The notes below the pieces were generated by a model that did not search any database, had not been told where the DNA came from, and saw nothing but the letters and a program-made list of their open reading frames with translations. Below, one piece after another: positions 40,120 to 48,207 of a DNA stretch of 64,000 bases; the stretch's first letter is position 1; each line of letters starts with the position of its first letter. The stretch spans positions 682,001-746,000 of the forward strand of contig NZ_PYYB01000001.1 in the NCBI RefSeq assembly GCF_003044185.1. Reading direction: 5' to 3'. Origin of the DNA: Paraconexibacter algicola. Its GTDB lineage: Bacteria; Actinomycetota; Thermoleophilia; Solirubrobacterales; Solirubrobacteraceae. The translations under genes and the position numbers were made by a program.

Positions 40120-41871
40120 TCAGCGCGCGGTGAACGCGATCGGCTTCGCCGACGTCGTGCGGTAGGGCGGCTTGGCGTCGTGGGTCAGCACGAGCTTCCA
40201 GCGGCCCGGCTTGCGCAGCTGCTGCCTGAGCACCGCGACCTTGTTCACCGGCTTGGTCATCTTGTGCAGCGTCTTCCAGCGGCCCGGGATCGCCGCCTTG
40301 CGCACGCCCTTCTTCTTCGGCAGCGCCGGCGACCACCAGACCCACTCGGCCCGGACCTTGCCGGTCAGCGACGACCCGCCGGGCGCCTTGCCGAGCGACA
40401 CGCGGAAGCTGCAGACGCGCGTGCGGGCGCAGCTGACGCGGCGGCCGACCTTGAAGCGCGCGACGAGGTTGCGGGCGAGCTGGTCCTCGGTGACCCGCTG
40501 CACCGGCACGTCGACGGTCCGGCGGTTGCCGTACAGGTCGATCGCCGTGACGTGCACGGTGTGCGGCCCGAGCGGCAGGTCGTCGGAGCCGAACCAGGGC
40601 GTGAGCTTCACCTCGACGCCGTTGCCGACCTCGGCGCCGGTGAAGTTGCGGATCTGGTTCGTGCCGTCGAACTGGAAGGTGATCCGTCCGACCTTCGCGG
40701 GGTCGGTCGCGCGGGCACGCAGGTCCAGGCGGTCGCTGTAGCGCTCCCCCGGACGGGGGCTGAGCACCTCGACGGCGGGCGGCTCGAAGTCCCCGCACGG
40801 CCCGGCCAGCGGGTCCACCCCGCGGGCGGCCTGCACGAACGCGTCGTAGGCGGGACGGCGCGAGCCGTCGGTGCGCAGCAGGCCGAAGCGGTGGTCGGGG
40901 GTGTCGCTCTGCCCGCGGTCCTGGACCTCGAACCAGTACGCGGTCTCGACGTAGGCGTCCTCCTTCAGGCAGTGGGCGGCCTCGCGCAGGTACTGCGCCT
41001 GCTGCGCCTCGGTCACGCCGCCGGGCTTCTGGCCGGCCTGCAGGCCCTGGTCGCACAGCGCCCTGGACGTCGACCAGCCGAGCTCGAGCAGGATCGGCTT
41101 GTCGTCCCCGTTGGCGAGCATCGTCTGGCGGACCTCGCGGTAGCCGAGGAACGTCACCTGCCCGATCCGCGCGGGGTCCTGCTGGTCGCGGTAGTACTCG
41201 TAGGGGGAGACGAGGTTGCAGGCCGTGTCGGCGTCGACGCCGATCGCGTCGAAGTGGCCCTTGGCGCCACGGTCGTAGGCGGCCTGCAGGAAGCGCCAGT
41301 TCCCGGCGGTGAGCGGCGTGAAGACGACCCGACCGGACGGGTCGGCGGCGCGGATCGCCGCCGCGGACTGCTTGAGGAGGTCGACGTAGCGGTCCGGGTC
41401 CGGGCCGCCCTTCCAGAAGACCGCCTCGTCGGCCTCGTTCCAGACCATGTAGGAGACGCCCAGGCCGCGGAACGCGGTCGCCAGGCGGCCCATCGCGAGC
41501 GCGAAGCCGGGCACGCTGTCGGGCGGCATGCGGTCGCGCGTGGCGGGATCCGGGTGCGTCCAGGCCTCGGCGCCGAAGAACACGACGGTCGTGGCGATCC
41601 CGCGGTCGCGCAGGCGCCGGATCGTCGTGACGTACTGCGCGATCTTGCCGTCGTCGAACCCGACCGCGGTCGGCTGCACGACGTCCCAGGTGATGAAGAT
41701 CTTCGCCGTGCGCGCGCCCTGCGCGGCGAGCTGGTCGACCTCCGCCATCAGCGGGTTGGCGGGCTGCAGGTCGCCGGGCATCACGACCCCGAAGCTCGCC
41801 GCGCGGGCGGGCGTCGGGACCGCGGCGAGCGCGAGCAGCAGGGCAGGGAGCAGCAGACGACGGGGGCGCAT
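40120..41871 (-). CDS. secreted TIM-barrel glycosidase-like protein, copy 1
   Basis: The product is 583 residues. Signal peptide to about residue 25 (TPARA-A). Residues about 26-350 look like a (beta/alpha)8 clan GH-A barrel: ARTAKIFITWDVV, YMVWNEADE with putative acid/base Glu146, and ILLELGWS with putative nucleophile Glu263, the spacing of GH39/GH5-type enzymes. Residues about 370-460 form an Ig-like domain (AVEVLSPRPGERYSDRLDL), and the C-terminal ~120 residues are a Lys/Arg-rich beta module with CARTRVC. It is likely an exported glycan hydrolase, but no known subfamily is certain. A GGGGGA site precedes the ATG. Confidence 0.8.
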   Translation of the reverse strand: MRPRRLLLPALLLALAAVPTPARAASFGVVMPGDLQPANPLMAEVDQLAAQGARTAKIFITWDVVQPTAVGFDDGKIAQYVTTIRRLRDRGIATTVVFFGAEAWTHPDPATRDRMPPDSVPGFALAMGRLATAFRGLGVSYMVWNEADEAVFWKGGPDPDRYVDLLKQSAAAIRAADPSGRVVFTPLTAGNWRFLQAAYDRGAKGHFDAIGVDADTACNLVSPYEYYRDQQDPARIGQVTFLGYREVRQTMLANGDDKPILLELGWSTSRALCDQGLQAGQKPGGVTEAQQAQYLREAAHCLKEDAYVETAYWFEVQDRGQSDTPDHRFGLLRTDGSRRPAYDAFVQAARGVDPLAGPCGDFEPPAVEVLSPRPGERYSDRLDLRARATDPAKVGRITFQFDGTNQIRNFTGAEVGNGVEVKLTPWFGSDDLPLGPHTVHVTAIDLYGNRRTVDVPVQRVTEDQLARNLVARFKVGRRVSCARTRVCSFRVSLGKAPGGSSLTGKVRAEWVWWSPALPKKKGVRKAAIPGRWKTLHKMTKPVNKVAVLRQQLRKPGRWKLVLTHDAKPPYRTTSAKPIAFTAR

Positions 41872-41929
41872 ACGTCCCCCGTGATCGGCACCGGGCGCCG
41901 GCCGTGAAGCCGGCGGCCGGCCGCCTGGA

Positions 41930-43702
41930 CTACTTGATGGTGAAGGGGATGTCCTTCGCGCTGTAGGTCTTGTACGGGGCGCTGGCCTGGTGGGTCAGGC
42001 GCAGCCGCCACTTCCCCTTGCGGGAGACCTCCTGCTTGAGCGTGAAGACCTTGTTCGCCGGCTTCGTCGCCTTGTGGATCGTCTTCCACTGGCCGGGGAT
42101 CGCCTTCTTGCGCTTGCCCTTCTTCTTCGGCTTCGGCGGCGAGTACCACTGCCACTGCGCGAGGACCTTGCCGCTGACCGACGGGCCGTTGGCCGCCTTG
42201 CCCAGCGAGACGCGGAAGGAGCAGACCCGCCGCTTGCAGCTGACCTTCCGGCCGATCTTGAAGACCGCCTGGAGGTTCGCGGCGATCGCGCCCTCCGGGA
42301 CCTTCTCGACGTTGATGACCTTCTCGGCGGTGTTGCCGAACGCGTCGATCGCGATGACCTTCACCGTGTGCTTGCCGATCGCGAGCTCACGCGACTTGAA
42401 CCACGGCTCGAGGCCGACGATCTTGTCGTTGCCGACGTCGCCGCCGGTGAAGTTGCGGATCTCGTTGGCGCCGTCGTACTGGAAGGTGATGCGGCCGACC
42501 CCGGCCGCGTCGGAGGCCTTCGCGCGGATGTCGAAGCGGTCGGTGTACTGCTGGCCCTCGACCGGGCTGATGACGGTCAGGTCCGGCGCCCGGAAGTCGC
42601 CGCACTCCTGGCCGGCGAGGACGTTCGCCCCGCCCGCCGCGGCGACGAACGCGTCATGGGCGGGCTTGTTGCGCCCGGCAGGGTCGATCAGGCCGAAGTT
42701 CTCGTCCGGGTGGGTGCGGTCCGTCCCGCGGTCCTGGAGCTCGAACCAGTAGGCGGTCTCGACGTAGTCGTCCTGCGAGAGGCAGTTGACCGCCTCGCGC
42801 AGGAACTGGGCCTGCTGCGCCTCGGTGACGCCGCCGGGCTTCTTGCCCGCCTCGAGCCCCTGGTTGCAGTTCGTGTCGCCGATCGCGGTCGACCAGCCGA
42901 TCTCCAGCAGGATCGGCTTCGGGTCGCCGTTGGCGAGCTGGGTCTTGCGGACCTCGCGGTAGCCGAGGAAGGTGATCTGGCCGAGCTTGCTGCCGTCCTG
43001 CTGGTCGCGGTAGTACGAGTACGGCGAGGCGATGTTGCAGGCGGTGTCGACGTCGACCGGGACGGCGTCGAAGAAGCCCTTGGCACCGCGCTCGTAGGCG
43101 GCCTGGAGGAAGCGCCAGTTGCCCGCGGTGAGCGGCGTGATCCCGACGCGGACGGTGTCGTCGGCGCGCTTGATCGACTCGTAGGACCGCTTGAGCAGGT
43201 CGACGTACTTGTCCGGGTTCGCGCCACCGGCCCAGAAGACGCCCTCGTCGGCCTCGTTCCAGACGGTCATGGTCGTGCCGCCGGCGCCGAACTCCTTCAT
43301 CTTCGCGGCGAACGCGCCCATGACCGCGGCGAAGCGGCCGTTGTCGGTCGGGGGCGTGCGGTCGCGCGTGGCGGCCGGCAGCTCCGGCTCGCCGCCGAAG
43401 AAGACGATCGTCGAGCTGATGCCGTTGGCCCGCAGGTGCTTCACGGTGTCCGCGTACTGGACGATCTTCGCGTCGTTGACGGTCGACCCGCCGGCCCCCC
43501 CGGCGATGACGTTCCAGGTGACGAAGAACTTCGCGGTCTTCGCGCCCTGCCTGCCGAGCTCGGTCGTCCGGGTGATCAGGGGGTTGTTCGTCTGCAGGTC
43601 ACCGGGGATGACCAGGCCGAGCGAGGCGCCGTGCGCCGCGGGGGCGGCGGCGAGCAGCGTCAACGATGTGGCCAGCAGGGCGAGGGACGACGACAGGCGC
43701 AT
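41930..43702 (-). CDS. secreted TIM-barrel glycosidase-like protein, copy 2
   Basis: The product is 590 residues. It has the same architecture as the neighbour: signal peptide (APAAHG-A near residue 26), barrel with TVWNEADEGVFW (putative acid/base Glu150) and ILLEIGWST (putative nucleophile Glu267), Ig-like domain (VISPVEGQQYTDRFDI), and a basic C-terminal module with CKRRVCSF. The two are clearly tandem duplicates, sharing blocks such as LTAGNWRFLQAAY and KPGGVTEAQQAQ. AGAGG precedes the ATG by about nine bases. A TATGCT box about 60 bases upstream implies a leadered mRNA, which may run on into copy 1. Confidence 0.8.
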   Translation of the reverse strand: MRLSSSLALLATSLTLLAAAPAAHGASLGLVIPGDLQTNNPLITRTTELGRQGAKTAKFFVTWNVIAGGAGGSTVNDAKIVQYADTVKHLRANGISSTIVFFGGEPELPAATRDRTPPTDNGRFAAVMGAFAAKMKEFGAGGTTMTVWNEADEGVFWAGGANPDKYVDLLKRSYESIKRADDTVRVGITPLTAGNWRFLQAAYERGAKGFFDAVPVDVDTACNIASPYSYYRDQQDGSKLGQITFLGYREVRKTQLANGDPKPILLEIGWSTAIGDTNCNQGLEAGKKPGGVTEAQQAQFLREAVNCLSQDDYVETAYWFELQDRGTDRTHPDENFGLIDPAGRNKPAHDAFVAAAGGANVLAGQECGDFRAPDLTVISPVEGQQYTDRFDIRAKASDAAGVGRITFQYDGANEIRNFTGGDVGNDKIVGLEPWFKSRELAIGKHTVKVIAIDAFGNTAEKVINVEKVPEGAIAANLQAVFKIGRKVSCKRRVCSFRVSLGKAANGPSVSGKVLAQWQWYSPPKPKKKGKRKKAIPGQWKTIHKATKPANKVFTLKQEVSRKGKWRLRLTHQASAPYKTYSAKDIPFTIK

Positions 43703-43762
43703 GCGAGTGGACCTCTTGGAGCAACGGACGGAACGACTGGAACCCTGTGCGCGGGAGGGGCG

Positions 43763-43768
43763 AGCATA
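43763..43768 (-). promoter_or_regulatory. TATGCT -10 box of the glycosidase pair
   Basis: On the minus strand it lies about 60 bases before the ATG at 43702, leaving room for a leader with the AGAGG site; no strong -35 is seen. The rest of the 153-base gap holds nothing else that I recognise. Confidence 0.35.
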
Positions 43769-43855
43769 GCCGCGGAGGCGACGAACCGCGACACACGGGT
43801 CGTTTGTCCTATCGGCAGGTCGGCGGGAGTCCTGCAGTCCGGCGGGTGCCCGCGG

Positions 43856-45553
43856 TCACGGCGCCGCCCACGCCGGCGGGCCCTCACGGTGCCAGCGGGG
43901 CGAGGTGGTGGGCGGCGGCGCGAGCGCCGCGGCGGCGACCAGGACCGACGGCGCCGGGTCGGCGAGGTGCGCGGCGAGCGCCGCGCCGAACGCGTCCCCG
44001 AGTCCGTCGACGCGCTCCGCGCGCAGGCCGAACGCCTGCGCCAGCGCGACGTGGTCCGGACCCGCCAGGTCGACGCCGAAGCGCGGCGTGCCGGCCCGGT
44101 CCTGGTCGTGGCGGAGCATGCCGTAGCCGCCGTCGTCGACGACCACGAGCGTCAGCCCCAGCCGCTCCTGCTGCACGGTGGCGAGCTCCCCGCAGGCGAG
44201 GAGCAGTCCGCCGTCCCCGCAGAACGCGACGGTGGGGGTGCCTGTGGCGGCGGCGCCGATCGCCGCGGGCAGCGCGTACCCGAGCGTGCCCCATCCCATC
44301 GGGTACTGGAAGCGGCGGGGGCCGGGGACCTCGTGCAGGGCGGCGAGCCAGTACCCGGCCACGCACATGTCCGCGACGACGGTGGTGCCCGACGGGACCG
44401 TGCGGGCGACGACGTCGACGAAGGCCAGCTCGGCCGGGTGCTCGATCCGCAGCCGCCGCACGGCACCGGCCCGCAGCGCCGCGAGGTCCCCGTACCAGGC
44501 GCTCGCCGTCCCGCCGAAGAGCGCGTCGGAGTGCGTGTCGGCCGGCTGCGGCGGGGCGTGGCCCGCCTCGTCGAGCCCCTCGAGCAGCTCCTCGCAGCCG
44601 AGCACCGCGTCGGCGACGACGACCGCGTCGGCGCGGTAGTTCTTCGTCGCGTCCGCGGCGTCGACGTTGACCGCGACGAGCCGGGGCGGCTGCGGCAGGC
44701 GCCAGTTCATCGTGCTCATGCCGTCGAGGTCGCTGCCGACGGCGAGCACGAGGTCGGCCCGGTCCCACAGCTCGCCCGCCTCCGGGACGTGCGGCGGCAG
44801 GCCGACGAGGAACGGGTGCCCGGCCAGCAGCCCGCGCGCGGCGTAGGTCGTCAGGACCGGGGCGCCCAGGCGCTGCGCGAGCGCCGCGACGGTCGGTCCC
44901 GCGCCCGCGCGCAGCGCGCCGCCGCCGGCCCAGACGATCGGCCGCTGCGCGGCGAGCAGGTGCGGGAGCGCCTGGTCGACGTCCGGGGTCTCCGCGTACG
45001 CGGGCGCGCCCGCGGCGGTCGGCTCGTCCCCGGTGACGGCTGCGGCGAGGACGTCGGTCGGGACCTCGAGCAGGACCGGCCGCTGGGGCGCGGCGAGCGC
45101 GGTCGCGAGCGCCTGCGCGGTCGCGTGCCCCAGGTCCGCCGGGTCGGTGACGCGGACGGTCGCCTTCGTCACCGGCGCGAACATCGCGCGCTGGTCGGCC
45201 GACTCGTGCAGCGCGCCCCCGACGATGCCGGGTCGCTTCAGGGACGCGGGGACGTCGGTCGCGATCACGACCAGCGGCGTGCCGCTCGCCCACGCCTCCC
45301 CCACCGCGCCGAGCGTGTTCGCCGCACCGGGCCCGGTCGTGACGAGCGCGACGCCGACCTCGCCGGTCGCCCGCGCGTGACCGTCGGCGGCGTACGCGGC
45401 GGCCTGCTCGTGCCGGACGCCGATCGTGCGGATCGCGGAGCTCGTGCGCAGCGCCTCGAACGCGGCGAGGTTGTGCACGCCCGGCAGGCCGAACACGACG
45501 CGCACCCCCGCGCGCTCGAGCGCGCGGACGAGGAGATCGGCGGCGACGGGCAC
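43856..45553 (-). CDS. thiamine-diphosphate-dependent enzyme, acetolactate-synthase-like
   Basis: The product is 565 residues, from GTG. The three-domain ThDP layout is complete: GVRHEQAAAYAADGHARATG carries the catalytic Glu, the central domain resembles a Rossmann fold (AVGSDLDGMSTMNW), and the ThDP/Mg motif is VAFCGDGGLLLACGELATVQ continuing to VVVDDGGYGM. Family members include acetolactate synthase, benzoylformate decarboxylase and related 2-keto acid enzymes. There is no regulatory subunit gene beside it, which makes a biosynthetic AHAS less likely. A TAGGCT box six bases upstream suggests leaderless transcription. Confidence 0.88.
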   Translation of the reverse strand: MPVAADLLVRALERAGVRVVFGLPGVHNLAAFEALRTSSAIRTIGVRHEQAAAYAADGHARATGEVGVALVTTGPGAANTLGAVGEAWASGTPLVVIATDVPASLKRPGIVGGALHESADQRAMFAPVTKATVRVTDPADLGHATAQALATALAAPQRPVLLEVPTDVLAAAVTGDEPTAAGAPAYAETPDVDQALPHLLAAQRPIVWAGGGALRAGAGPTVAALAQRLGAPVLTTYAARGLLAGHPFLVGLPPHVPEAGELWDRADLVLAVGSDLDGMSTMNWRLPQPPRLVAVNVDAADATKNYRADAVVVADAVLGCEELLEGLDEAGHAPPQPADTHSDALFGGTASAWYGDLAALRAGAVRRLRIEHPAELAFVDVVARTVPSGTTVVADMCVAGYWLAALHEVPGPRRFQYPMGWGTLGYALPAAIGAAATGTPTVAFCGDGGLLLACGELATVQQERLGLTLVVVDDGGYGMLRHDQDRAGTPRFGVDLAGPDHVALAQAFGLRAERVDGLGDAFGAALAAHLADPAPSVLVAAAALAPPPTTSPRWHREGPPAWAAP

Positions 45554-45559
45554 GGCGGC

Positions 45560-45565
45560 AGCCTA
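45560..45565 (-). promoter_or_regulatory. TAGGCT -10 box of the ThDP enzyme gene
   Basis: On the minus strand it ends six bases before the GTG at 45553. Confidence 0.45.
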
Positions 45566-45665
45566 CGCGGCCGGCCCGTCCCGGTGGACGTGAGCTCGCG
45601 GGCCCCGCGAGCTGCGGTCCACCGTGCGGGCCGCCCGGGGCCCGTCCCGGCCGGTCCCGCCCGGT

Positions 45666-46919
45666 CTACGCCGCGGGGAGGACCCGCGCCTCGACCTCGC
45701 GCAGGCGCTCGATCAGGTGCGCGATCTCGGCGTCGTCGGGGCCGAGCGTCAGGGCCTTGTCCGCCGCGGCGATCGCGTCGGAGACCCGGTCGGTGCGAGC
45801 GAGGGCGTGCGCGTAGCGCGACCAGGCCTCGTGCGAGTCGGGCGCCAGGAACGTCGCCTGCTCGGTCGCGGTGACCTCGCCGCCGAGGTCCCCGGCGAGG
45901 TGCAGGGCGGTCGCGAGGTCCAGGAGACCCTCCATGCTCGGGCCCAGCTCGCGCGCGTGCTCGAGCGCCGCGATCGCGCCGCCCCGGTCCATCATCCGCA
46001 GCTTCACGCGGCCGATCCGCTCCCACGACGACGCGTCGTCCGGCGCGCGCTCGGCGACGCGCTCGGCCGCCTCCAGCGCGAGGTCGAACGCCCGCATGTC
46101 CTCGTAGATGCGCGAGGCGAAGCGGTGCGGCGCCGGCCGCTCGCCCTCGACCCGCGCCCAGTCGCGCACCGAGCGCCCCGCCGCGTTGAGGTTGCCCGCC
46201 TGCCAGAACGCGAGCGTCATCAGGCGCAGCACCGACGGGTTCTTCGGGTCCGCGTCGCGCGCGTAGATGAGGCGCTGCGCCGCGAGCGCGTAGTCGTTGT
46301 CGTGCATCGCGTGCTGGGCGGCGACGAGGAACCGCTGGACGCGGTCGGCGCCCGGGTCGGGCTTGGAGAAGTCGACGAAGGTGAGCGAGTCCGCCGGCAC
46401 CGTCCGCACGCCGATCTCGAACTTCAGGCGCGCCCACTGCTGCACGTCGTCGCCCGCACCGGTGAAGTAGATGCCGGTGACCGAGCCGACGCCCCACTCC
46501 GGGTAGGCGGCGCAGCGCGCGTAGCGGTGCACGACCGAGTGGTCGGGGACGCGCGCGCCGAACGGGTCGTTCTGCGCGCGGTCGGCGGCCTGCTCGCGGG
46601 CGCGCTGCTCGGCCTCGTAGGCGCGCCGACCGGCCTCCTCGCGCGCGGCGCGAGCCGCGGCCGCGCTGACCTTGACGGCCGCGCGGGAGACCTGACCGCC
46701 GCGCGAGTCCTCGGCCAGGCGCTCGAGCTGGTCGGCCGCCTCGTTGATCGCCTTGAGGTGCCTCTCGTGCGCGAACTGCTTGCCGGGCGGCGCGAGATCC
46801 GGGTGCCAGATCTTCGCCAGCCGCCGTCGCGCGAGCTGCACCTCGCGCTTGCCGAACGGCGGCTCCAGCTCCAGCAGGAGAAGGGACTGCTCGATGTCGA
46901 GGACCTGCGCCACGACCAC
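45666..46919 (-). CDS. J-domain-like protein with TPR repeats
   Basis: The product is 417 residues from GTG 46919; an in-frame GTG at 46913 is better spaced (eight bases) from a TACCAT box. The N-terminus resembles a divergent J domain: helix, RRRLAKIWHPDLAPP with the HPD motif (His39-Asp41 from the first GTG), and KAINEAADQLERL. A charged helix (about 80-115) follows, then an unassigned segment (HRYARCAAYPEWGVGSVTGIY), then about five TPR-like units from residue 185 (FLVAAQHAMHDNDYALAAQRL, LMTLAFWQAGNLNAAGRSV, RVAERAPDDASSWERIGRV). Such proteins may bring Hsp70/DnaK to a client. Partner unknown. Confidence 0.8.
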   Translation of the reverse strand: MVVAQVLDIEQSLLLLELEPPFGKREVQLARRRLAKIWHPDLAPPGKQFAHERHLKAINEAADQLERLAEDSRGGQVSRAAVKVSAAAARAAREEAGRRAYEAEQRAREQAADRAQNDPFGARVPDHSVVHRYARCAAYPEWGVGSVTGIYFTGAGDDVQQWARLKFEIGVRTVPADSLTFVDFSKPDPGADRVQRFLVAAQHAMHDNDYALAAQRLIYARDADPKNPSVLRLMTLAFWQAGNLNAAGRSVRDWARVEGERPAPHRFASRIYEDMRAFDLALEAAERVAERAPDDASSWERIGRVKLRMMDRGGAIAALEHARELGPSMEGLLDLATALHLAGDLGGEVTATEQATFLAPDSHEAWSRYAHALARTDRVSDAIAAADKALTLGPDDAEIAHLIERLREVEARVLPAA

Positions 46920-46921
46920 CC

Positions 46922-46927
46922 ATGGTA
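46922..46927 (-). promoter_or_regulatory. TACCAT -10 box of the J-domain gene
   Basis: On the minus strand it ends eight bases before the in-frame GTG at 46913, which argues for that start over the GTG at 46919, only two bases away. Confidence 0.35.
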
Positions 46928-47049
46928 CCGCGGCCGACCCGCCGTCCCGACGGGCCGGGCGGGTTCGAACCCACCCGTCCGCGGCGCGTTGCGCCGCCCC
47001 GGTGCGCGCGATGGACGGTCCGCCGTCCGTCCGCTAGGTTCCGGGGCAG

Positions 47050-47172
47050 ATGCCGTCCGTCGCCCGTCGCTCCCCGATCGCCCGCCCGGCCCTGCCGGCT
47101 GCCGCGGCGACCCGTGCGACGAACCCGACGACGAAGCAGAACCCGAAGACGAAGACGCGCTCCGCGGACTAG
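47050..47172 (+). CDS. possible 40-residue basic small protein
   Basis: ATG 47050 lies nine bases after a TAGGTT box (47035-47040). The frame runs 40 residues to TAG 47170-47172, eleven bases before the next gene. It is Ala/Pro/Arg-rich and ends Thr/Lys-rich (NPTTKQNPKTKTRSAD); the AAG lysine codons are a little unlike random shadow frames. It could be a real small protein or just the leader of the next transcript. The rest of the 263-base gap holds short GC hairpins (for example 46981-46997, GCGGCGC-GTT-GCGCCGC). Confidence 0.3.
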   Translation: MPSVARRSPIARPALPAAAATRATNPTTKQNPKTKTRSAD

Positions 47173-47182
47173 GCCTCACGAG

Positions 47183-48091
47183 ATGCCACCGTCCGCGAAG
47201 CTCGCGGACGGGGCACGGACCGGCAGGTCGGCCTCCACCCGCGAGGAGATCCTCACCGCGATCCGCCGCTGGAACGACCTGTTCGGCGAGCCGCCCTGCA
47301 CCGCCGACTGGAACCCGTCGGTCGCCCGCTGGCGCGCGCAGGAGTGGCGGATCGAGCGGTACGCCGCCGGGGACCCGGACACCGGGGCGCGCTGGCCGTC
47401 CCTGAACGCGGTCAAGCGCCGCTTCGACGGCAGCTTCGACGCGGCCGTGCGGGAGGCCGGGCTCGTGCCGCGACGGCCCGGGCCGCGGCGCCGCGCCCCC
47501 GGGACCGCCCGGCCCGACGTCCCGCCGCGCGAGCCGCTCCCCCCGGTCGCGCTCGACGACGCACTGCGCGCCGCGCACGCGCTCGTCGCCGCCGCGGACG
47601 CGCGCGCGGCGGAGGCGGAGCGGCGAGCCGAGGACGCTCTGCGACGGGCGCGCGCCGAACGGGCCCGCGCCGACCGCGAGCAGGCGCGCGCGGCGGAGAG
47701 CCGGCTGCGCGCCCGACGACTGGCCGACCGCGCACGCCGGGCGATCGAGGCGCGAGACCGGGCGCGCGAGCGCGAGCTGCGCGTGGTCGCCGCCGCCCGC
47801 GCCGCCTGCGAGGACCGGCTCGCCGCCGCGCGGGCGGACGCCGACCAGCGGATCGCGGCGGCGCGCGCCCGGGAGCAGGCCGCCTCGCGCCGGGCGGACC
47901 GCGCCGAGGAGGGGGCGGCGCGCCTCGTCGCCGCCACCGGCGACCCGACCGCGCCCGCCGGTCCCGCGGTCCTCGCGGCCGCCCTCACGCGCCTGGCGCG
48001 CGCCCGTGCCGCCGGGGGCGCACCGGGCGATCTGCGGGGCGCGCTGCGGGAGGTCTCGCTCGCGGCGTCCCGCTGGGCGCAGCGGCTCTGA
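47183..48091 (+). CDS. putative DNA-binding protein: homing-endonuclease-associated-repeat-like domain plus coiled coil
   Basis: The product is 302 residues from ATG 47183. Residues about 18-95 (REEILTAIRRWNDLFGEPPC, DWNPSVARWRAQEW, RWPSLNAVKRRFDGSFDAAV, REAGLVP) match the helix pattern of the homing-endonuclease-associated repeat (W..FG.PP..DW, RWPS...V...F.S...A...AGL), a winged/HTH-like DNA-binding unit. A Pro/Arg linker follows, then about 120 residues of Ala/Arg/Glu heptad sequence that should form a long coiled coil, and a short helical tail. There is no nuclease motif. It may be a lineage-specific DNA-binding or nucleoid protein. The name of the family is my reading of the pattern. Confidence 0.7.
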   Translation: MPPSAKLADGARTGRSASTREEILTAIRRWNDLFGEPPCTADWNPSVARWRAQEWRIERYAAGDPDTGARWPSLNAVKRRFDGSFDAAVREAGLVPRRPGPRRRAPGTARPDVPPREPLPPVALDDALRAAHALVAAADARAAEAERRAEDALRRARAERARADREQARAAESRLRARRLADRARRAIEARDRARERELRVVAAARAACEDRLAAARADADQRIAAARAREQAASRRADRAEEGAARLVAATGDPTAPAGPAVLAAALTRLARARAAGGAPGDLRGALREVSLAASRWAQRL

Positions 48092-48193
48092 CCCGCGCGA
48101 CGTGCCGGGATCTCCCTGCCTCGATCCACCCGGTCGGGCGGGGGCAGATGCCCGCGAGCGTGCGACGCCCGTGAGGATCCTGGCCGCCCCACG

Positions 48194-48199
48194 TATCCT
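48194..48199 (+). promoter_or_regulatory. TATCCT -10 box of ettA
   Basis: It ends eight bases before the ATG at 48208 and only two before the in-frame GTG at 48202, supporting the ATG as the start. Confidence 0.5.
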
Positions 48200-48207
48200 G
48201 GGTGGAG

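Noticed and set aside
41990-45874. A 1294-residue plus-strand frame opposite the glycosidase pair and ThDP enzyme
   Set aside because: It crosses three gene boundaries on the other strand; composition and lack of motifs mark it as a shadow.
46968-46982. GGGTTCGAACCC, which looks like a tRNA T-arm loop
   Set aside because: The bases around it do not form a 5-bp T stem, no D or anticodon arm can be drawn on either strand, and the upstream side runs into the J-domain gene.
48202-48207. GTG 48202 as the start of ettA
   Set aside because: It lies only two bases after the TATCCT box; ATG 48208 gives the correct EttA N-terminus and the usual leaderless spacing.
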